The notes under the pieces were generated by a model. That model was given only the letters and a program-made list of their open reading frames with translations. It had not been told where the DNA came from and searched no databases. Shown one piece after another: positions 25,169 through 34,503 of a DNA stretch of 64,000 nt; position 1 is the first letter of the stretch, and every line of letters begins with the position of its first letter. The stretch is from Actinomycetes bacterium (GTDB lineage Bacteria; Actinomycetota; Coriobacteriia; Coriobacteriales; Atopobiaceae), in assembly GCA_029546925.1 (NCBI GenBank), contig JAKPQM010000008.1, positions 1-64,000 of the forward strand, given 5' to 3'. A program made the position numbers and the translations under genes.

Positions 25169-25882
25169 ATGATGCTTAAGGAACTTCGCGAGAAGGTCTA
25201 TGAGGCGAACATGGACCTTCCCAAACACGGGTTGGTGGTCTTCACCTGGGGCAATGCCTCCGAGGTCGACCGCGACAAGGGCCTTTTCGTCATCAAGCCC
25301 TCGGGTGTCGATTACGACGAGCTCTCGCCCGAGAACATGGTCATCTGCGATCTGGAGGGCACGGTCGTCGAAGGCGATCTCAACCCGTCGTCCGACACGC
25401 CCACGCATGCGTACCTCTACCAGAAATGGGAGAACGTCGGCGGCGTCGTGCACACGCATTCCTCTACCGCCGTCTCGTGGGCGCAGGCCGGACGCTCCAT
25501 CCCGTGCTATGGAACAACGCAGGCCGACTACTTCTATGGCGAGGTGCCCTGCATGAGGGGTCTCACCAAGGAGGAGATCGAGGAGGCCTACGAGCTCGAC
25601 ACCGGCAAGGTCATCGTCGAGGGCTTCGAGGGCAAGGATCCCATGGCGCTTCCCGGCTGCCTCGTGCGCAACCACGGCCCCTTCTCGTGGGGCAAGGATG
25701 CGGCGGCGGCTGTCTACCATGCGGTCGTGATCGAGGAGATCGCGAAGATGGCCCGTGACACCGAGCTGCTCTGCGGCAACGCCGGCAAGGCCATCGCAGA
25801 CGCCTTGGCCCCCCAGTACCTGCTCGACAAGCACTACCTGCGCAAGCACGGCCCCAACGCCTATTACGGGCAGAAGAAATAG
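25169..25882 (+). CDS. ulaF: L-ribulose-5-phosphate 4-epimerase (UlaF/AraD)
   Basis: A protein of 237 residues. Two adjacent ATGs follow GAAAGGAGAG; the first is used. Class II aldolase fold: the LVVFTWGNASEVDRD phosphate loop, VIKPSGVDYDEL, SDTPTHAYLYQ, VVHTHSSTAVSWAQAG (the HxH zinc ligands, about residues 94-96) and GCLVRNHGPFSWG (third His, about 171). It converts L-ribulose 5-phosphate to D-xylulose 5-phosphate. Next to UlaE, which makes its substrate. AraD, UlaF and SgbE cannot be separated by eye; context favours UlaF. Confidence 0.88.
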   Translation: MMLKELREKVYEANMDLPKHGLVVFTWGNASEVDRDKGLFVIKPSGVDYDELSPENMVICDLEGTVVEGDLNPSSDTPTHAYLYQKWENVGGVVHTHSSTAVSWAQAGRSIPCYGTTQADYFYGEVPCMRGLTKEEIEEAYELDTGKVIVEGFEGKDPMALPGCLVRNHGPFSWGKDAAAAVYHAVVIEEIAKMARDTELLCGNAGKAIADALAPQYLLDKHYLRKHGPNAYYGQKK

Positions 25883-25972
25883 CGTCATTTTGCACCCGAT
25901 CTCGTGACCTACCGGAGGGGCCAGCCGTCAGAACGGCGTCGGTGTCCTCCCTGACTTCGGAAAGGAGGGCGC

Positions 25973-26833
25973 ATGCACATGGAATACCAGCTCGGTCTTT
26001 ATGAGAAGGCCACCCCGCAGGACCTCCCCTGGGAGGAGCGCCTCCAGATCGCACGGGAGTGCGGTTTCGACTACATGGAGATCTCGGTGGATGAGTCAGA
26101 CGCGCGCCAAGCACGTCTCGACTGGACGCCTGCAGAGCGGGCCGAGATCGTCCAAGCCATGCGCAACACGGGTGTGCCCTTGGGGTCGATGTGCCTTTCC
26201 GGCCATCGCAAATGGCCCTTGGGCGCCAAGGATCCCGAGAAGCGCGCATACGGACTCACCATGATGGACAAGGCGCTCGATCTGGCCTGCGACTTGGGTC
26301 TGCACATCATCCAGCTCGCCGGCTACGATGCCTACTACGAGGAAGACGCTTGGGACGAGTCGGAGAAGTACTTCTCCGAGAACCTTGCCAAGGCCACCGA
26401 GATGGCCGCCAAGGCCGGCGTCGTCATGGGCTTCGAGACCATGGAGACCCCTTTCATGGACACCGTCGAGAAGGCCATGCACTACGTCAACCAGATCAAC
26501 AGCCCGTTTCTGGGAGTCTATCCCGATGCGGGCAACCTCACCAATGCATCGCTGCTCTACGGCACGTCCGTGGCAGACGACATCGCGACGGGCGCAGGGC
26601 ACATCTTCGCCGCCCACATGAAGGCGACGAAGGCCGGACACTACCGTGACATGCTCTTCGGCGAGGGAACGACCGATTACGACGGTGCGCTCTCCCAGCT
26701 CATCCCGCAGGGCGTGCGCAGGTATGTGTGCGAGATGTGGTATCTGGGCTCGGATTCCTGGAGACAGGATGTCACCCATGCTTCCGCGTTCGTGCGCGAG
26801 AAGATAGATACCGCCCTTGAGAAGTTCGCGTAA
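25973..26833 (+). CDS. ulaE: L-ribulose-5-phosphate 3-epimerase (UlaE/SgaU)
   Basis: A protein of 286 residues, with GGAAAGGAGG 4 nt before the ATG. Alignment by eye with E. coli UlaE is good: LGLYEKATP, GFDYMEISVDESDAR, SMCLSGHRKWPLG, IIQLAGYDAYYEE, YPDAGNLT, FAAHMKATKAGHYRDMLFGEG and YVCEMWYL. It is a TIM-barrel metal enzyme that converts L-xylulose 5-phosphate to L-ribulose 5-phosphate, feeding UlaF. It sits between UlaF and the second Ula-type PTS. Confidence 0.92.
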   Translation: MHMEYQLGLYEKATPQDLPWEERLQIARECGFDYMEISVDESDARQARLDWTPAERAEIVQAMRNTGVPLGSMCLSGHRKWPLGAKDPEKRAYGLTMMDKALDLACDLGLHIIQLAGYDAYYEEDAWDESEKYFSENLAKATEMAAKAGVVMGFETMETPFMDTVEKAMHYVNQINSPFLGVYPDAGNLTNASLLYGTSVADDIATGAGHIFAAHMKATKAGHYRDMLFGEGTTDYDGALSQLIPQGVRRYVCEMWYLGSDSWRQDVTHASAFVREKIDTALEKFA

Positions 26834-26846
26834 GCCATGACCATCC

Positions 26847-26935
26847 CCCGATTCCCAACCCTAACGAAACAAACCGATCCACCGCAAGGCGCAGCACCGG
26901 ATTTGGAAAATGTTTCACCGGGGTTGGGAATCGGG
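26847..26935 (+). repeat. 15-bp perfect inverted repeat upstream of PTS operon
   Basis: CCCGATTCCCAACCC (26847-26861) and GGGTTGGGAATCGGG (26921-26935) pair perfectly across a 59-nt segment. It lies directly after the ulaE stop and about 180 nt before the EIIA start. It could end the upstream unit, or act as a leader structure or operator for the PTS genes. A TGATATATACT sequence at 26987-26997 could be an extended -10. Confidence 0.55.
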
Positions 26936-27117
26936 ACTCGCGTTCCAATCGAAGCATACGAGGCAGCTGTCTTGCAGCGCTATCCCTGATATATACTAGC
27001 TAGAAATCGGCAAGGCGCCTTCTTGCATGCAGCACTACGATTTTGTTGGGCGGGAAGGAGATCTTCCGAGCTCTTCGACCTCCTAGGGAATACGACGCAG
27101 ACGAGGGGAGGTTACCT

Positions 27118-27567
27118 ATGAATGCAATGGCAGACATGCTCGAGCGTAAGAACGTGCAGATCGTTGATTCCTGCAAAGGCTGGGAGGACTCCGTCCACGT
27201 GGCCGTCCAACCGCTGGTCGACCAAGGTTACGTCACGTCCGACTACATCGATGGAATCATCTCCAACGCCAAGGAGTACGGCCCGTACTTCGTCATCGCT
27301 CCAGAGCTCGCTCTCTTGCACGCCCGTCCTGAACAGGGGGTCATCAAGCGCCAGCTCGCCGTCACGGTCGTACGCGAAGGAGTCGTCTTCAAAGAGGGCG
27401 GGCAACCCGTGCACCTCCTCGTGACGCTCGCCGCAACAGATCCTAACGGTCACATCGAAGCCATGAAGACGCTCGCGATGATGTTCGCTGATCCGGAGAA
27501 TATCCAAGCAGTGATCGATGCCGAGGATACTGACAGAATCTACGAGCTCTTCACCAGGGACATCTAG
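27118..27567 (+). CDS. PTS EIIA (ascorbate type, UlaC-like)
   Basis: A protein of 149 residues. Start chosen at the ATG after GGGGAGGTTACC. The phosphorylated histidine is His68 in IAPELALLHARPEQGV, the invariant site of PTS_EIIA_2. It carries phosphate from HPr to EIIB (29220). It lies 81 nt before the EIIC gene. With the UlaE, UlaF and LyxK genes upstream it marks a second Ula-type uptake system, separate from the one at 1-2132. Confidence 0.9.
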   Translation: MNAMADMLERKNVQIVDSCKGWEDSVHVAVQPLVDQGYVTSDYIDGIISNAKEYGPYFVIAPELALLHARPEQGVIKRQLAVTVVREGVVFKEGGQPVHLLVTLAATDPNGHIEAMKTLAMMFADPENIQAVIDAEDTDRIYELFTRDI

Positions 27568-27647
27568 GCGTTGAGGCGGCAGAGCCGAGCAGGCTTCGCT
27601 GCGTGAGCAAAGGTAAGGACACACAAGGTATTCTGAGAGGAGAGGAT

Positions 27648-29111
27648 ATGCCAGTTCTTGATTTTATCGTCAATATCCTGTCGACACCGGCCATCTTGGT
27701 CGGCCTCCTAGCGCTTCTCGGCCTCGTGCTGCAGAAGAAACCCGTCGAGGATGTCGTCAAGGGTACGCTCAAGACCATCGTCGGCTTCTTGGTTCTGACC
27801 GCTGGCTCCAGCTTCTTGCAGTCAGGATCGCTCCTGGCCTTCGGAGAGGTCTTCAACTACGCCTTCAACATGCAGGGTGTCGTTCCCAACAACGAGGCCG
27901 TCGTCGCCGACGCCCTCACCAACTTCGGCACCGACTCGGCCATCATCATGGCAGTCGGAATGGCCATGAACATCATCATGGCGCGTTTCTCGCGCATGCC
28001 GTATATCTTCCTCACCGGTCACCATACCCTGTACATGGCGTGCATGCTCGCTGTCATCTTGGGCGGCGCCGGACACCTTTCCGGGTGGATGCTCTGGATT
28101 GCCGGCGGTTGCCTGCTCGGTTTCGTCATGGCCTTCTCGCCCGCCTACTGCCAGGTTACCTTCAAGAAGGTCACCAAGTCCGAGGGGGTCGCCCTCGGCC
28201 ATTTCGGCGGGCTCGGCTACTGGCTCGCCGGTCGCGTCGGCTCCCTGTTCGCCAATGATAAGAGCCGTAAGAGCACCGAGGATATCGACTTCCCGAAGCG
28301 TCTCGTCTTCCTGCGCGACACCACGGTTTCGATCGGCCTCACGATGGTCGTCTTCTTCTTGATCGTCACCGGTATCGCGGTTGCCCGTGGCCTGCTCACG
28401 GCCGTTCCCGCCGGAACCACCGCCACCCAGCTCGCAGCCGAGTACCCCAACTTCCAGCATCTTGGCGAGTTGCTGAACATCGGTACCGAGACCAAGACCA
28501 ATTGGATTGTCTGGGCTTTGGTTTCCGGCCTCTCCTTCGCCGGCGGCGTCTACATCATCCTCTCCGGCGTCCGTCTGATCATCGGCGAGATCGTCCCCGC
28601 CTTCAAGGGCATCGCCGACAAGCTCGTCCCCGGCGCCAAACCCGCCTTGGACTGCCCCGTCGCCTTCACCTACGCTCCGAATGCCGTCATCATCGGCTTC
28701 CTCGTCTCTTTCGTCGGCGGCATCGTAGGCCTTGCCATCCTAGCTGGCGTCAACGCTGCCATCCCCGTCGCGCTGATCCTGCCGGGTGTCGTACCTCACT
28801 TCTTCTGCGGCGCCACCGCCGGTGTCTTCGGCAATGCCGAGGGCGGCATCAAAGGCTGCGTCGCCGGCTCCTTCGTCCATGGCCTGCTCATCACCTTCCT
28901 GCCCGCCATCTGCATGCCCGTCTTCACGGCTCTCGGCTACACCGGAACCACGTTCTCCGACGCCGATTTCTCTTGGATGGGCATCGTGTTCGGCAACGCC
29001 GTGAGCTTTACCCAAGGCGGAATCCTGCTCGCCATCTGCGTGCTCGTCTTCGCGATTCCGATTATCTACAATCTCGTTGCGCCAAAGAAAGCCGAGACTA
29101 CCACCGAGTAG
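27648..29111 (+). CDS. PTS EIIC (UlaA/SgaT type), second copy
   Basis: A protein of 487 residues. Start at the ATG after GAGAGGAGAGGAT. SgaT-family landmarks: MPVLDFIVNILSTPAILVGL, VKGTLKTIVGFLVLTAGS, IFLTGHHTLY, LDCPVAFTYAPNAVIIGFL (near residue 340) and PHFFCGATAGVFGNAEGG. Polytopic membrane transporter. It is diverged from the first EIIC (214-1722), so the two systems probably differ in substrate preference or regulation. Confidence 0.9.
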   Translation: MPVLDFIVNILSTPAILVGLLALLGLVLQKKPVEDVVKGTLKTIVGFLVLTAGSSFLQSGSLLAFGEVFNYAFNMQGVVPNNEAVVADALTNFGTDSAIIMAVGMAMNIIMARFSRMPYIFLTGHHTLYMACMLAVILGGAGHLSGWMLWIAGGCLLGFVMAFSPAYCQVTFKKVTKSEGVALGHFGGLGYWLAGRVGSLFANDKSRKSTEDIDFPKRLVFLRDTTVSIGLTMVVFFLIVTGIAVARGLLTAVPAGTTATQLAAEYPNFQHLGELLNIGTETKTNWIVWALVSGLSFAGGVYIILSGVRLIIGEIVPAFKGIADKLVPGAKPALDCPVAFTYAPNAVIIGFLVSFVGGIVGLAILAGVNAAIPVALILPGVVPHFFCGATAGVFGNAEGGIKGCVAGSFVHGLLITFLPAICMPVFTALGYTGTTFSDADFSWMGIVFGNAVSFTQGGILLAICVLVFAIPIIYNLVAPKKAETTTE

Positions 29112-29219
29112 CGAAAAGATCCGATGCGACGTAGGCCGTAGCAGCTAGACTCGTTCTAAAGGGACCGGAGGCAACGGTCTTCGATCCCTTTCCAAACATC
29201 ACGTACTAGGGAGAATGAC

Positions 29220-29507
29220 ATGGCGAAGGTAAGCAAGATCATGTGCGCATGCGGTTCTGGTCTCGGCTCCAGCCTCATCGTCCACATGAACACCGAGGAA
29301 GCTCTCAAGGAACTCGGCATCGACGGCGTCGAGGTCGTCCACTCCACGATTTCCGACATCCACCCCGGTGCAGCCGACCTCTTCGTCGTCGGCGGCGACC
29401 TAGGCGACTTCATCGAGGGGGTCGGCGACGACCAGAAGATCGTTCTCAGCAACATCCTTGACAAGGATGAGCTCAAGACCAAGCTCGGAGAGCACTTCGG
29501 CCTCTAG
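29220..29507 (+). CDS. PTS EIIB (UlaB type)
   Basis: A protein of 95 residues. Phosphocysteine loop CGSGLGSS at residues 11-18 (Cys11; a second Cys at 9). Followed by DLFVVGGDLGDFIEG, typical of UlaB. It accepts phosphate from EIIA and passes it to the sugar in EIIC. Stop at 29507, then a 123-nt gap before the transaldolase-like gene. Confidence 0.9.
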   Translation: MAKVSKIMCACGSGLGSSLIVHMNTEEALKELGIDGVEVVHSTISDIHPGAADLFVVGGDLGDFIEGVGDDQKIVLSNILDKDELKTKLGEHFGL

Positions 29508-29630
29508 GCTCCTGTCTAGCGGCAAAACACTATTGCTTGGAAAAAGCCGCAGGTCGTTCTCAATTTGAGCAGCTTGCGGTCATCCATAGGTGAAATCCCC
29601 CTAAAACGGGGAACAGGAAAGGAGCATCAC

Positions 29631-30314
29631 ATGAAGTTCTTCGTCGATACAGCCGACCTGGGCGAGATCCGCGAGGCGGCGAGCTGGGGCGCGCTCTCCG
29701 GCGTCACCACCAACCCCTCCCTCTATGCCAAGACCGGCGGGAAGCTCGCCGACTTCGAGCCCCACATGGTCGAGATCTGCCGGATCTGCGAGGGCCTGCC
29801 CGTCTCCGCGGAGTCCACGGCCGAGACCACGGCCGACATGATCGCCGAGGGCAGGCGCCTGGCCGCGCTGGCCCCCAACATCGTGGTCAAGCTCCCGGTC
29901 TGCACCGAGGCGCTGGCCGCCACGCGCCAGCTCGCCTCCGAGGGCGTCCGCGTCAACATGACGCTCGTGTTCTCCGCCCCGCAGGCCCTTCTCGCCGCCC
30001 GCGCGGGCGCGCGCTACATCTCCCCCTTCGTCGGCCGCTTCGACGACATCGGGGACGACGGCCTCGCGCAGCTCCAGACCATCGTCACGGCCGTGAAGAA
30101 CTACTCCTACGGCTGGTGGGACGAGGAGGACGGCCCCGAGATCATCACCGCCTCCGTGCGCACCCCCAACCACGTCACCCAGGCCGCCCTCATGGGAGCC
30201 GACATCGCCACCGTGCCCTTCGGCGCGCTCGCGAAGTGCGTGCGCCACCCGCTGACCGACCAGGGCCTCGCGAGCTTCGCCGCCGACTGGGCCAAGGTCA
30301 CCGGCCAGGCATAG
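29631..30314 (+). CDS. Transaldolase / fructose-6-phosphate aldolase-like protein
   Basis: A protein of 227 residues, with AGGAAAGGAGC before the ATG. TIM-barrel of the small transaldolase (TalC/Fsa/Mip) type: MKFFVDTADLGEIREA, GVTTNPSLYAKTG, NIVVKLPVCTEAL with the Schiff-base lysine (about residue 86), VNMTLVFSAPQALLAA, ISPFVGRFDDIG and ADIATVPFGAL. It links pentose phosphates to hexose phosphates or splits F6P; the two activities cannot be told apart by eye. It follows the PTS and precedes the split transketolase, so the non-oxidative pentose phosphate steps are encoded together. Confidence 0.88.
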   Translation: MKFFVDTADLGEIREAASWGALSGVTTNPSLYAKTGGKLADFEPHMVEICRICEGLPVSAESTAETTADMIAEGRRLAALAPNIVVKLPVCTEALAATRQLASEGVRVNMTLVFSAPQALLAARAGARYISPFVGRFDDIGDDGLAQLQTIVTAVKNYSYGWWDEEDGPEIITASVRTPNHVTQAALMGADIATVPFGALAKCVRHPLTDQGLASFAADWAKVTGQA

Positions 30315-30378
30315 GACGAGACGGCGCTGTGCGGCGGGCGGATCCGCGCCTGCCGCACATATCAGAGAAAGGGACGCT

Positions 30379-31200
30379 ATGAATGATGACGAGCTCAGAA
30401 GGATTGCCCGCGAGGTCCGCAAGGACATCGTGACGGCCGTCCACGCGGCAAAGTCCGGCCACCCCGGCGGGTCGCTCGGTTCTGCCGATATCGTCACCTA
30501 CCTGTACTTCGAGGAGATGAACGTCGACCCGGCGGATCCCCGCAAGGCCGACCGCGATCTCTTCGTCCTCTCGAAGGGCCACTGCGCACCCGCGCTCTAT
30601 GCGGTCCTCGCCGAGAAGGGCTATTTCCCCAAGGAGGATCTCAAGACCCTCCGCCATATCGGGTCGCATCTGCAGGGGCACCCCAACATGAACGACACCC
30701 CAGGTGTGGACATGTCCACCGGCTCGCTCGGCCAGGGCATCTCCGCCGCCGTGGGGATGGCCCTCTCCTCGAAGACCTTCGGACCCGAGCGGCGCGTCTA
30801 TGCGCTTCTCGGTGACGGCGAGGTCGAGGAGGGACAGGTCTGGGAGGCCTCCATGTTCGCCGGCAACCATGGCTTGGACAACCTCACGGTCATCGTCGAC
30901 CACAACGGCCTGCAGATCGATGGCAGCATCGAAGAGGTCAACTCCGCGATGCCCATCGCCGATAAGTTCCGCGCATTCAAATTCCACGTGGTAGAGGTCG
31001 CCGACGGCAACGACATGGCACAGATCCGCGCCGCCCTCGCAGAGGCCCGTGCGACCAAGGGACAACCCACCTGCATCGTCGCCGAGACCGTCAAGGGCAA
31101 GGGCGTCTCCTTCATGGAGAACCAGGTGGGATGGCATGGCAAGGCGCCGAATGACGAGCAATTCGCCCAGGCGATGGAAGAGCTTGGGAAGGAGGCTTAG
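30379..31200 (+). CDS. Transketolase, N-terminal subunit
   Basis: A protein of 273 residues. It covers the thiamine-diphosphate-binding half: KSGHPGGSLGSADIVTYLYF, SKGHCAPALYAVLAEKG, GSLGQGISAAVGMAL and LLGDGEVEEGQVWEA (the GDG…N-type TPP/Mg motif, about residues 145-180). The C-terminal half is the separate next gene, 3 nt away. Split transketolases are known in actinobacteria and archaea. Together they transfer a ketol group among pentose and hexose phosphates, taking D-xylulose 5-phosphate from UlaF. Confidence 0.92.
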   Translation: MNDDELRRIAREVRKDIVTAVHAAKSGHPGGSLGSADIVTYLYFEEMNVDPADPRKADRDLFVLSKGHCAPALYAVLAEKGYFPKEDLKTLRHIGSHLQGHPNMNDTPGVDMSTGSLGQGISAAVGMALSSKTFGPERRVYALLGDGEVEEGQVWEASMFAGNHGLDNLTVIVDHNGLQIDGSIEEVNSAMPIADKFRAFKFHVVEVADGNDMAQIRAALAEARATKGQPTCIVAETVKGKGVSFMENQVGWHGKAPNDEQFAQAMEELGKEA

Positions 31201-31203
31201 GAC

Positions 31204-32145
31204 ATGGCTGAAGTAAAGAAGATCGCCACCCGCCAAAGCTATGGGGAGGCTCTTGTCGAGCTGGGGAAGGATCACGACGACTTCATCGTCCTCGATGCCG
31301 ATCTCGCCGCCGCAACGCAGACCGGCAAGTTCAAGGCAACATACCCCGACCGCTTCTTCGATGCGGGCATCGCGGAATGCAACCTGATGGGCCTCGCAGC
31401 TGGCGTGGCCGCCACGGGCCATGTGGCCTTCGCGAGCACGTTCGCGATGTTCGCCGCAGGACGCGCCTTCGAGCAGGTGCGCAACTCCATCGGCTATCCG
31501 CACCTCAATGTCAAGATCGGCGCCACGCACGCAGGCATCTCCGTGGGCGAGGACGGTGCCACGCACCAGTGCAACGAGGACATCGCCCTGATGCGGACCA
31601 TCCCCGGCATGACCATCATCTCGCCCGCAGACGACGTCGAGGCCAAGGCTGCCGTGCAGGCTGCCTACGAGCTCGACGGACCCGTCTACCTGCGTTTCGG
31701 TCGTCTCGCCGTCCCCGTGATCAACGATGTGCCCGGCTACAGCTTCGAGGTCGGCAAGGGCATCGTCATGCGTGAGGGCACCGACGTCACCATCGTCGCG
31801 ACCGGCCTCATGGTCGCAGCGGCCCTCGAAGCAGCCGAGAAGCTCGCCGAGAAGGGCATCTCCGCAGAGATCATCAACATCCACACCATCAAACCGCTCG
31901 ACGAGGATCTCATCATCGAGTCTGCGCGGAAGACCGGCCGCGTCGTCACCTGCGAGGAGCACTCCGTGATCGGCGGCCTCGGAAGCGCCGTCTGCGATAC
32001 GCTCTCCGAGCATTGCCCGACGCCTGTGAAGAAGGTCGGCGTGCAGGACGTGTTCGGTGAATCCGGGCCCGCCGTCGACCTCCTCGCCAAGTACGGGCTC
32101 GACGCTGCCGGGATCGAACAGGCCGTATCGGAGTTCCTCGCCTAG
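31204..32145 (+). CDS. Transketolase, C-terminal subunit
   Basis: A protein of 313 residues. It holds the pyrimidine-binding domain (SYGEALVELGKDHDDFIVLDAD, then FFDAGIAECNLMGLAAGVAATG with the catalytic Glu) and the transketolase C-terminal domain (VTIVATGLMVAAALEAAEKL). The start is 3 nt after the N-subunit stop, so the two are produced in equal amounts. A terminator follows. Confidence 0.92.
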   Translation: MAEVKKIATRQSYGEALVELGKDHDDFIVLDADLAAATQTGKFKATYPDRFFDAGIAECNLMGLAAGVAATGHVAFASTFAMFAAGRAFEQVRNSIGYPHLNVKIGATHAGISVGEDGATHQCNEDIALMRTIPGMTIISPADDVEAKAAVQAAYELDGPVYLRFGRLAVPVINDVPGYSFEVGKGIVMREGTDVTIVATGLMVAAALEAAEKLAEKGISAEIINIHTIKPLDEDLIIESARKTGRVVTCEEHSVIGGLGSAVCDTLSEHCPTPVKKVGVQDVFGESGPAVDLLAKYGLDAAGIEQAVSEFLA

Positions 32146-32156
32146 CATCGGCAACC

Positions 32157-32204
32157 AAGCGTGGCAGGGGCTTGAATCCCTTGCCACGCTTCTCATATCT
32201 TTAT
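32157..32204 (+). terminator. Rho-independent terminator after transketolase
   Basis: Stem AAGCGTGGCA / TGCCACGCTT extended by GG/CC pairs around a short loop, followed by CTCATATCTTT. Confidence 0.75.
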
Positions 32205-32226
32205 ATAGGGGAAAGGGAGGTGCAGG

Positions 32227-32664
32227 ATGATTGCCTTAGGATGCGACCATGGCGGGTTCGAGCTCATGCAGGAGGTCAAGAAGCACCTCGAGTCGAGAGG
32301 ACTCGAATATCGGGATTTCGGCTGCTCGGGAACCGATCCTGTGGACTATCCCGATTATGCAGCCGAGGTCGCCCGGGCGATCCAAGATGGTACCTGCGAT
32401 CGCGGTATCCTCATCTGCGGAACGGGCATCGGCATCTCCATCGCAGCCAACAAATTCAAGGGGATACGCGCTGCGCTCTGCTCAGATTGCTTCTCGGCAT
32501 GGGCGACGAGGATGCACAACGACGCCAACATCCTCGCGATGGGAGGGCGCATCCTCGGTCCCGGCTTGGCCCTCATGATCGTCGACACCTTCCTCGATAC
32601 GCCCTTCAGCGGCGATGAGCGCCACGCACGCAGGATCGAGAAGATCTCAGCACTCGAAGCGTGA
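32227..32664 (+). CDS. rpiB: Ribose-5-phosphate isomerase B
   Basis: A protein of 145 residues, with AAAGGGAGG before the ATG. RpiB/LacAB family: MIALGCDHGGFELMQEV, RGILICGTGIGISIAANKFKGIRAALC (Cys in CGTGIG is the proton-transfer residue) and HNDANILAMGGRILG. It interconverts ribulose 5-phosphate and ribose 5-phosphate, or related sugars such as allose 6-phosphate. It follows the transketolase terminator by 22 nt and so may have its own promoter or depend on read-through. Confidence 0.92.
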   Translation: MIALGCDHGGFELMQEVKKHLESRGLEYRDFGCSGTDPVDYPDYAAEVARAIQDGTCDRGILICGTGIGISIAANKFKGIRAALCSDCFSAWATRMHNDANILAMGGRILGPGLALMIVDTFLDTPFSGDERHARRIEKISALEA

Positions 32665-32966
32665 ATCCTCGCCCTGACGGGAAGGCACAGATCATGTACC
32701 GCGCTCATGAGTCGTCATCGATGCTCTCCCGGCATAGCTCCCGCGCTCAGGAAGGTTATGGTAATGGCAGAGCATGAAAAACGTGATCTGCCCAAACCCC
32801 ACAACTGGGACAACACGGCTGAAACCCGTATTTGACCGGAACCGGATTGCCAGAACCCCGCTGACCTCGGGAGGGTCGATAAGGTCATATAGTGCAGGTC
32901 ATATAGGACAGGAGCCTAGGCATTTACAAAGGCTTTTTGCCAGCACATCGCGACACCCTGCGCTGG
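32665..32966. other. Intergenic region with short ORF fragment
   Basis: No full gene. A 23-codon frame (32764-32835, MAEHEKRDLPKPHNWDN…) begins after GGAAGG and looks like a truncated N-terminus, but I cannot name it. A short direct repeat AGGTCATATAG occurs twice near 32881-32910. Confidence 0.3.
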
Positions 32967-33623
32967 TCATACGATGAACAGCAACGCGATGATGGGGAGC
33001 GCGCGGCGATAGTCTTTATTCACGAACAGGTACACCGCGCCAAACAGGAAGCCCGCGAAGGCTGCAAGCAGCCCGGTAGCGATATCCTCTTTCGACAGGA
33101 TATGCGGCAAGCCCCAGACCAAGGCGAGAAGGATGCCGCCATAGGGAATCCCCACAGCACCGAACCATGTCTCGCACGCCTTCTGCCCGTATACGATCAC
33201 GAGCGAGATCAGGAACGCCTCTGCGAGATAGTAGGCGTACTGGAACCAGAAGAGCATCGGCCCCCGCGACTCCCATTCGGCCACTATCTTGAATCCATCC
33301 CAGTCTAGGTATTTCGAGACGATATTCACTGCAAAGCAGATGGCGATCATCGCATATTGCCAAGCGGCTATGTTCGGCTGCCTCTGCCATATATCGAAGT
33401 GCGTGGTCTTCTCTCCGATCCTGATGACGATGAGCCCGACGAGGATCCACACCGCAATCGTGATGCACCAGTGGATGATGCTCTGACTCGCTGTGAACGT
33501 GCTGATATCCCATCCGATCAGCCTCTCCAACTGCACCAGAATCAGCTCGAAAGCGAAGCCTGCCGCTGCATACAGCGCACACCACAGGTAGTCGGATCCG
33601 CTCACGCGTTTCTCCATGGACAT
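32967..33623 (-). CDS. Polytopic membrane protein (possibly CPBP-like)
   Basis: A protein of 218 residues with about six to seven hydrophobic segments. The late segment GGILLALVWGLPHILSKEDIATGLLAAFAGFLFG resembles motif 2 of CPBP/CAAX-protease-like membrane proteins, with one His, but the usual EExxxR motif is not seen (the region reads AEAFLISLVIVYGQ). It may be a degenerate relative without protease activity. GGAGAGAGA precedes the start. It stands alone between rpiB and the transposase relic. Function unknown. Confidence 0.55.
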   Translation of the reverse strand: MSMEKRVSGSDYLWCALYAAAGFAFELILVQLERLIGWDISTFTASQSIIHWCITIAVWILVGLIVIRIGEKTTHFDIWQRQPNIAAWQYAMIAICFAVNIVSKYLDWDGFKIVAEWESRGPMLFWFQYAYYLAEAFLISLVIVYGQKACETWFGAVGIPYGGILLALVWGLPHILSKEDIATGLLAAFAGFLFGAVYLFVNKDYRRALPIIALLFIV

Positions 33624-33815
33624 TCTCTCTCCATCCCTCGTCCCACACGAGCACCAAAGCGGTGTTCGTGTACCGATTACGATGCAAGATCAGAGGGGTG
33701 CTCCCTATCTATACTCCCTATCCATCCGGCCCCTTGTCGCGAGGGTAGTGTCGGAAATGTTGGTGTAACAGCTGCCCCGTAGCGCGTGCCACCGCCCAGA
33801 ATCACTGCCCCTATC

Positions 33816-34503
33816 CTACGCCGCCTCCATCGTGTCCGCAAGCTCGAGACTCGCCTCTATCGCCTTCTTGGCGACGAGGCGCAGCTCCTCCCGACGCCGC
33901 TCGTCGGGCGCCTTCGGGGCCGGCCTTTCCTCGTAGAACTCCGAGATCTTGGCCTCCGAGAAATATCTGCACCCGGACCGGACCTCGTCCTGCTCGCACA
34001 TGACGGCCCCGGCCAGGCGCTCCAGCGATGCCGCCGAGGGGAACACCTGCACCACCTTCGACCTGCGCTTTATCTCCCTGTTGGTGCGCTCCTGCACGTT
34101 GTTGGTGCGCAGGCGCTTCCAGTGCGAGGCCGGGAAGTCGAGGTAGGCCAGGGCGTCGGCCTCGGCCTCCTCCCAGACCTCCGTCGCCTTGGGGCAGCAC
34201 CCCTCCAGCATCTCCGCCGCGAGGTGGTACATTGCCCTGACCTGGTCGGCGTCCTTGGCCCGGAAGACCGGCGCCACGATCCTCGCGACGCGGCGCCCGA
34301 GCCGGCGAGACGAGGCCTCCCTCACGCAGTCGCGCATCAGGTGCACGGCGCAGCGCTGCCAGGCCGCACCCTGGAAGACCTCGGCTATGGCCCTCCTCAG
34401 CCCCTCGTGCGCGTCCGAGGTGACGAGCTCGACGCCGCCGACGCCGCGGGCCCTGACGGTCCTGAGGAACGCCAGCTAGGAGTCGTAGGACTCCGTGTCT
34501 GAT
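33816..34503 (-). pseudogene. IS256-family transposase, truncated with nonsense codon
   Basis: The - strand reads D-T-E-S-Y-D-S, stop (34476-34478), LAFLRTVRARGVGGVELVTSD…, VHLMRDCVREA, RTNNVQERTNREIKRRSKVVQVFPS, the C-terminal half of Mutator/IS256 DDE transposases. The VTSDAHEGL Asp and a later Glu region are present. The first half is missing, and an amber replaces a codon that is normally Trp. A possible terminal repeat lies at about 33747-33774 (GTGTCGGAAATGTTGGTGTAAC). The element is inactive. Confidence 0.85.

Noticed and set aside
24134-25888. 584-codon - strand frame across the kinase and ulaF genes
   Set aside because: It spans two well-supported + strand genes and their ribosome sites, so it is a shadow.
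30298-32196. 632-codon - strand frame opposite the transketolase genes
   Set aside because: Shadow; the + strand halves match transketolase throughout.
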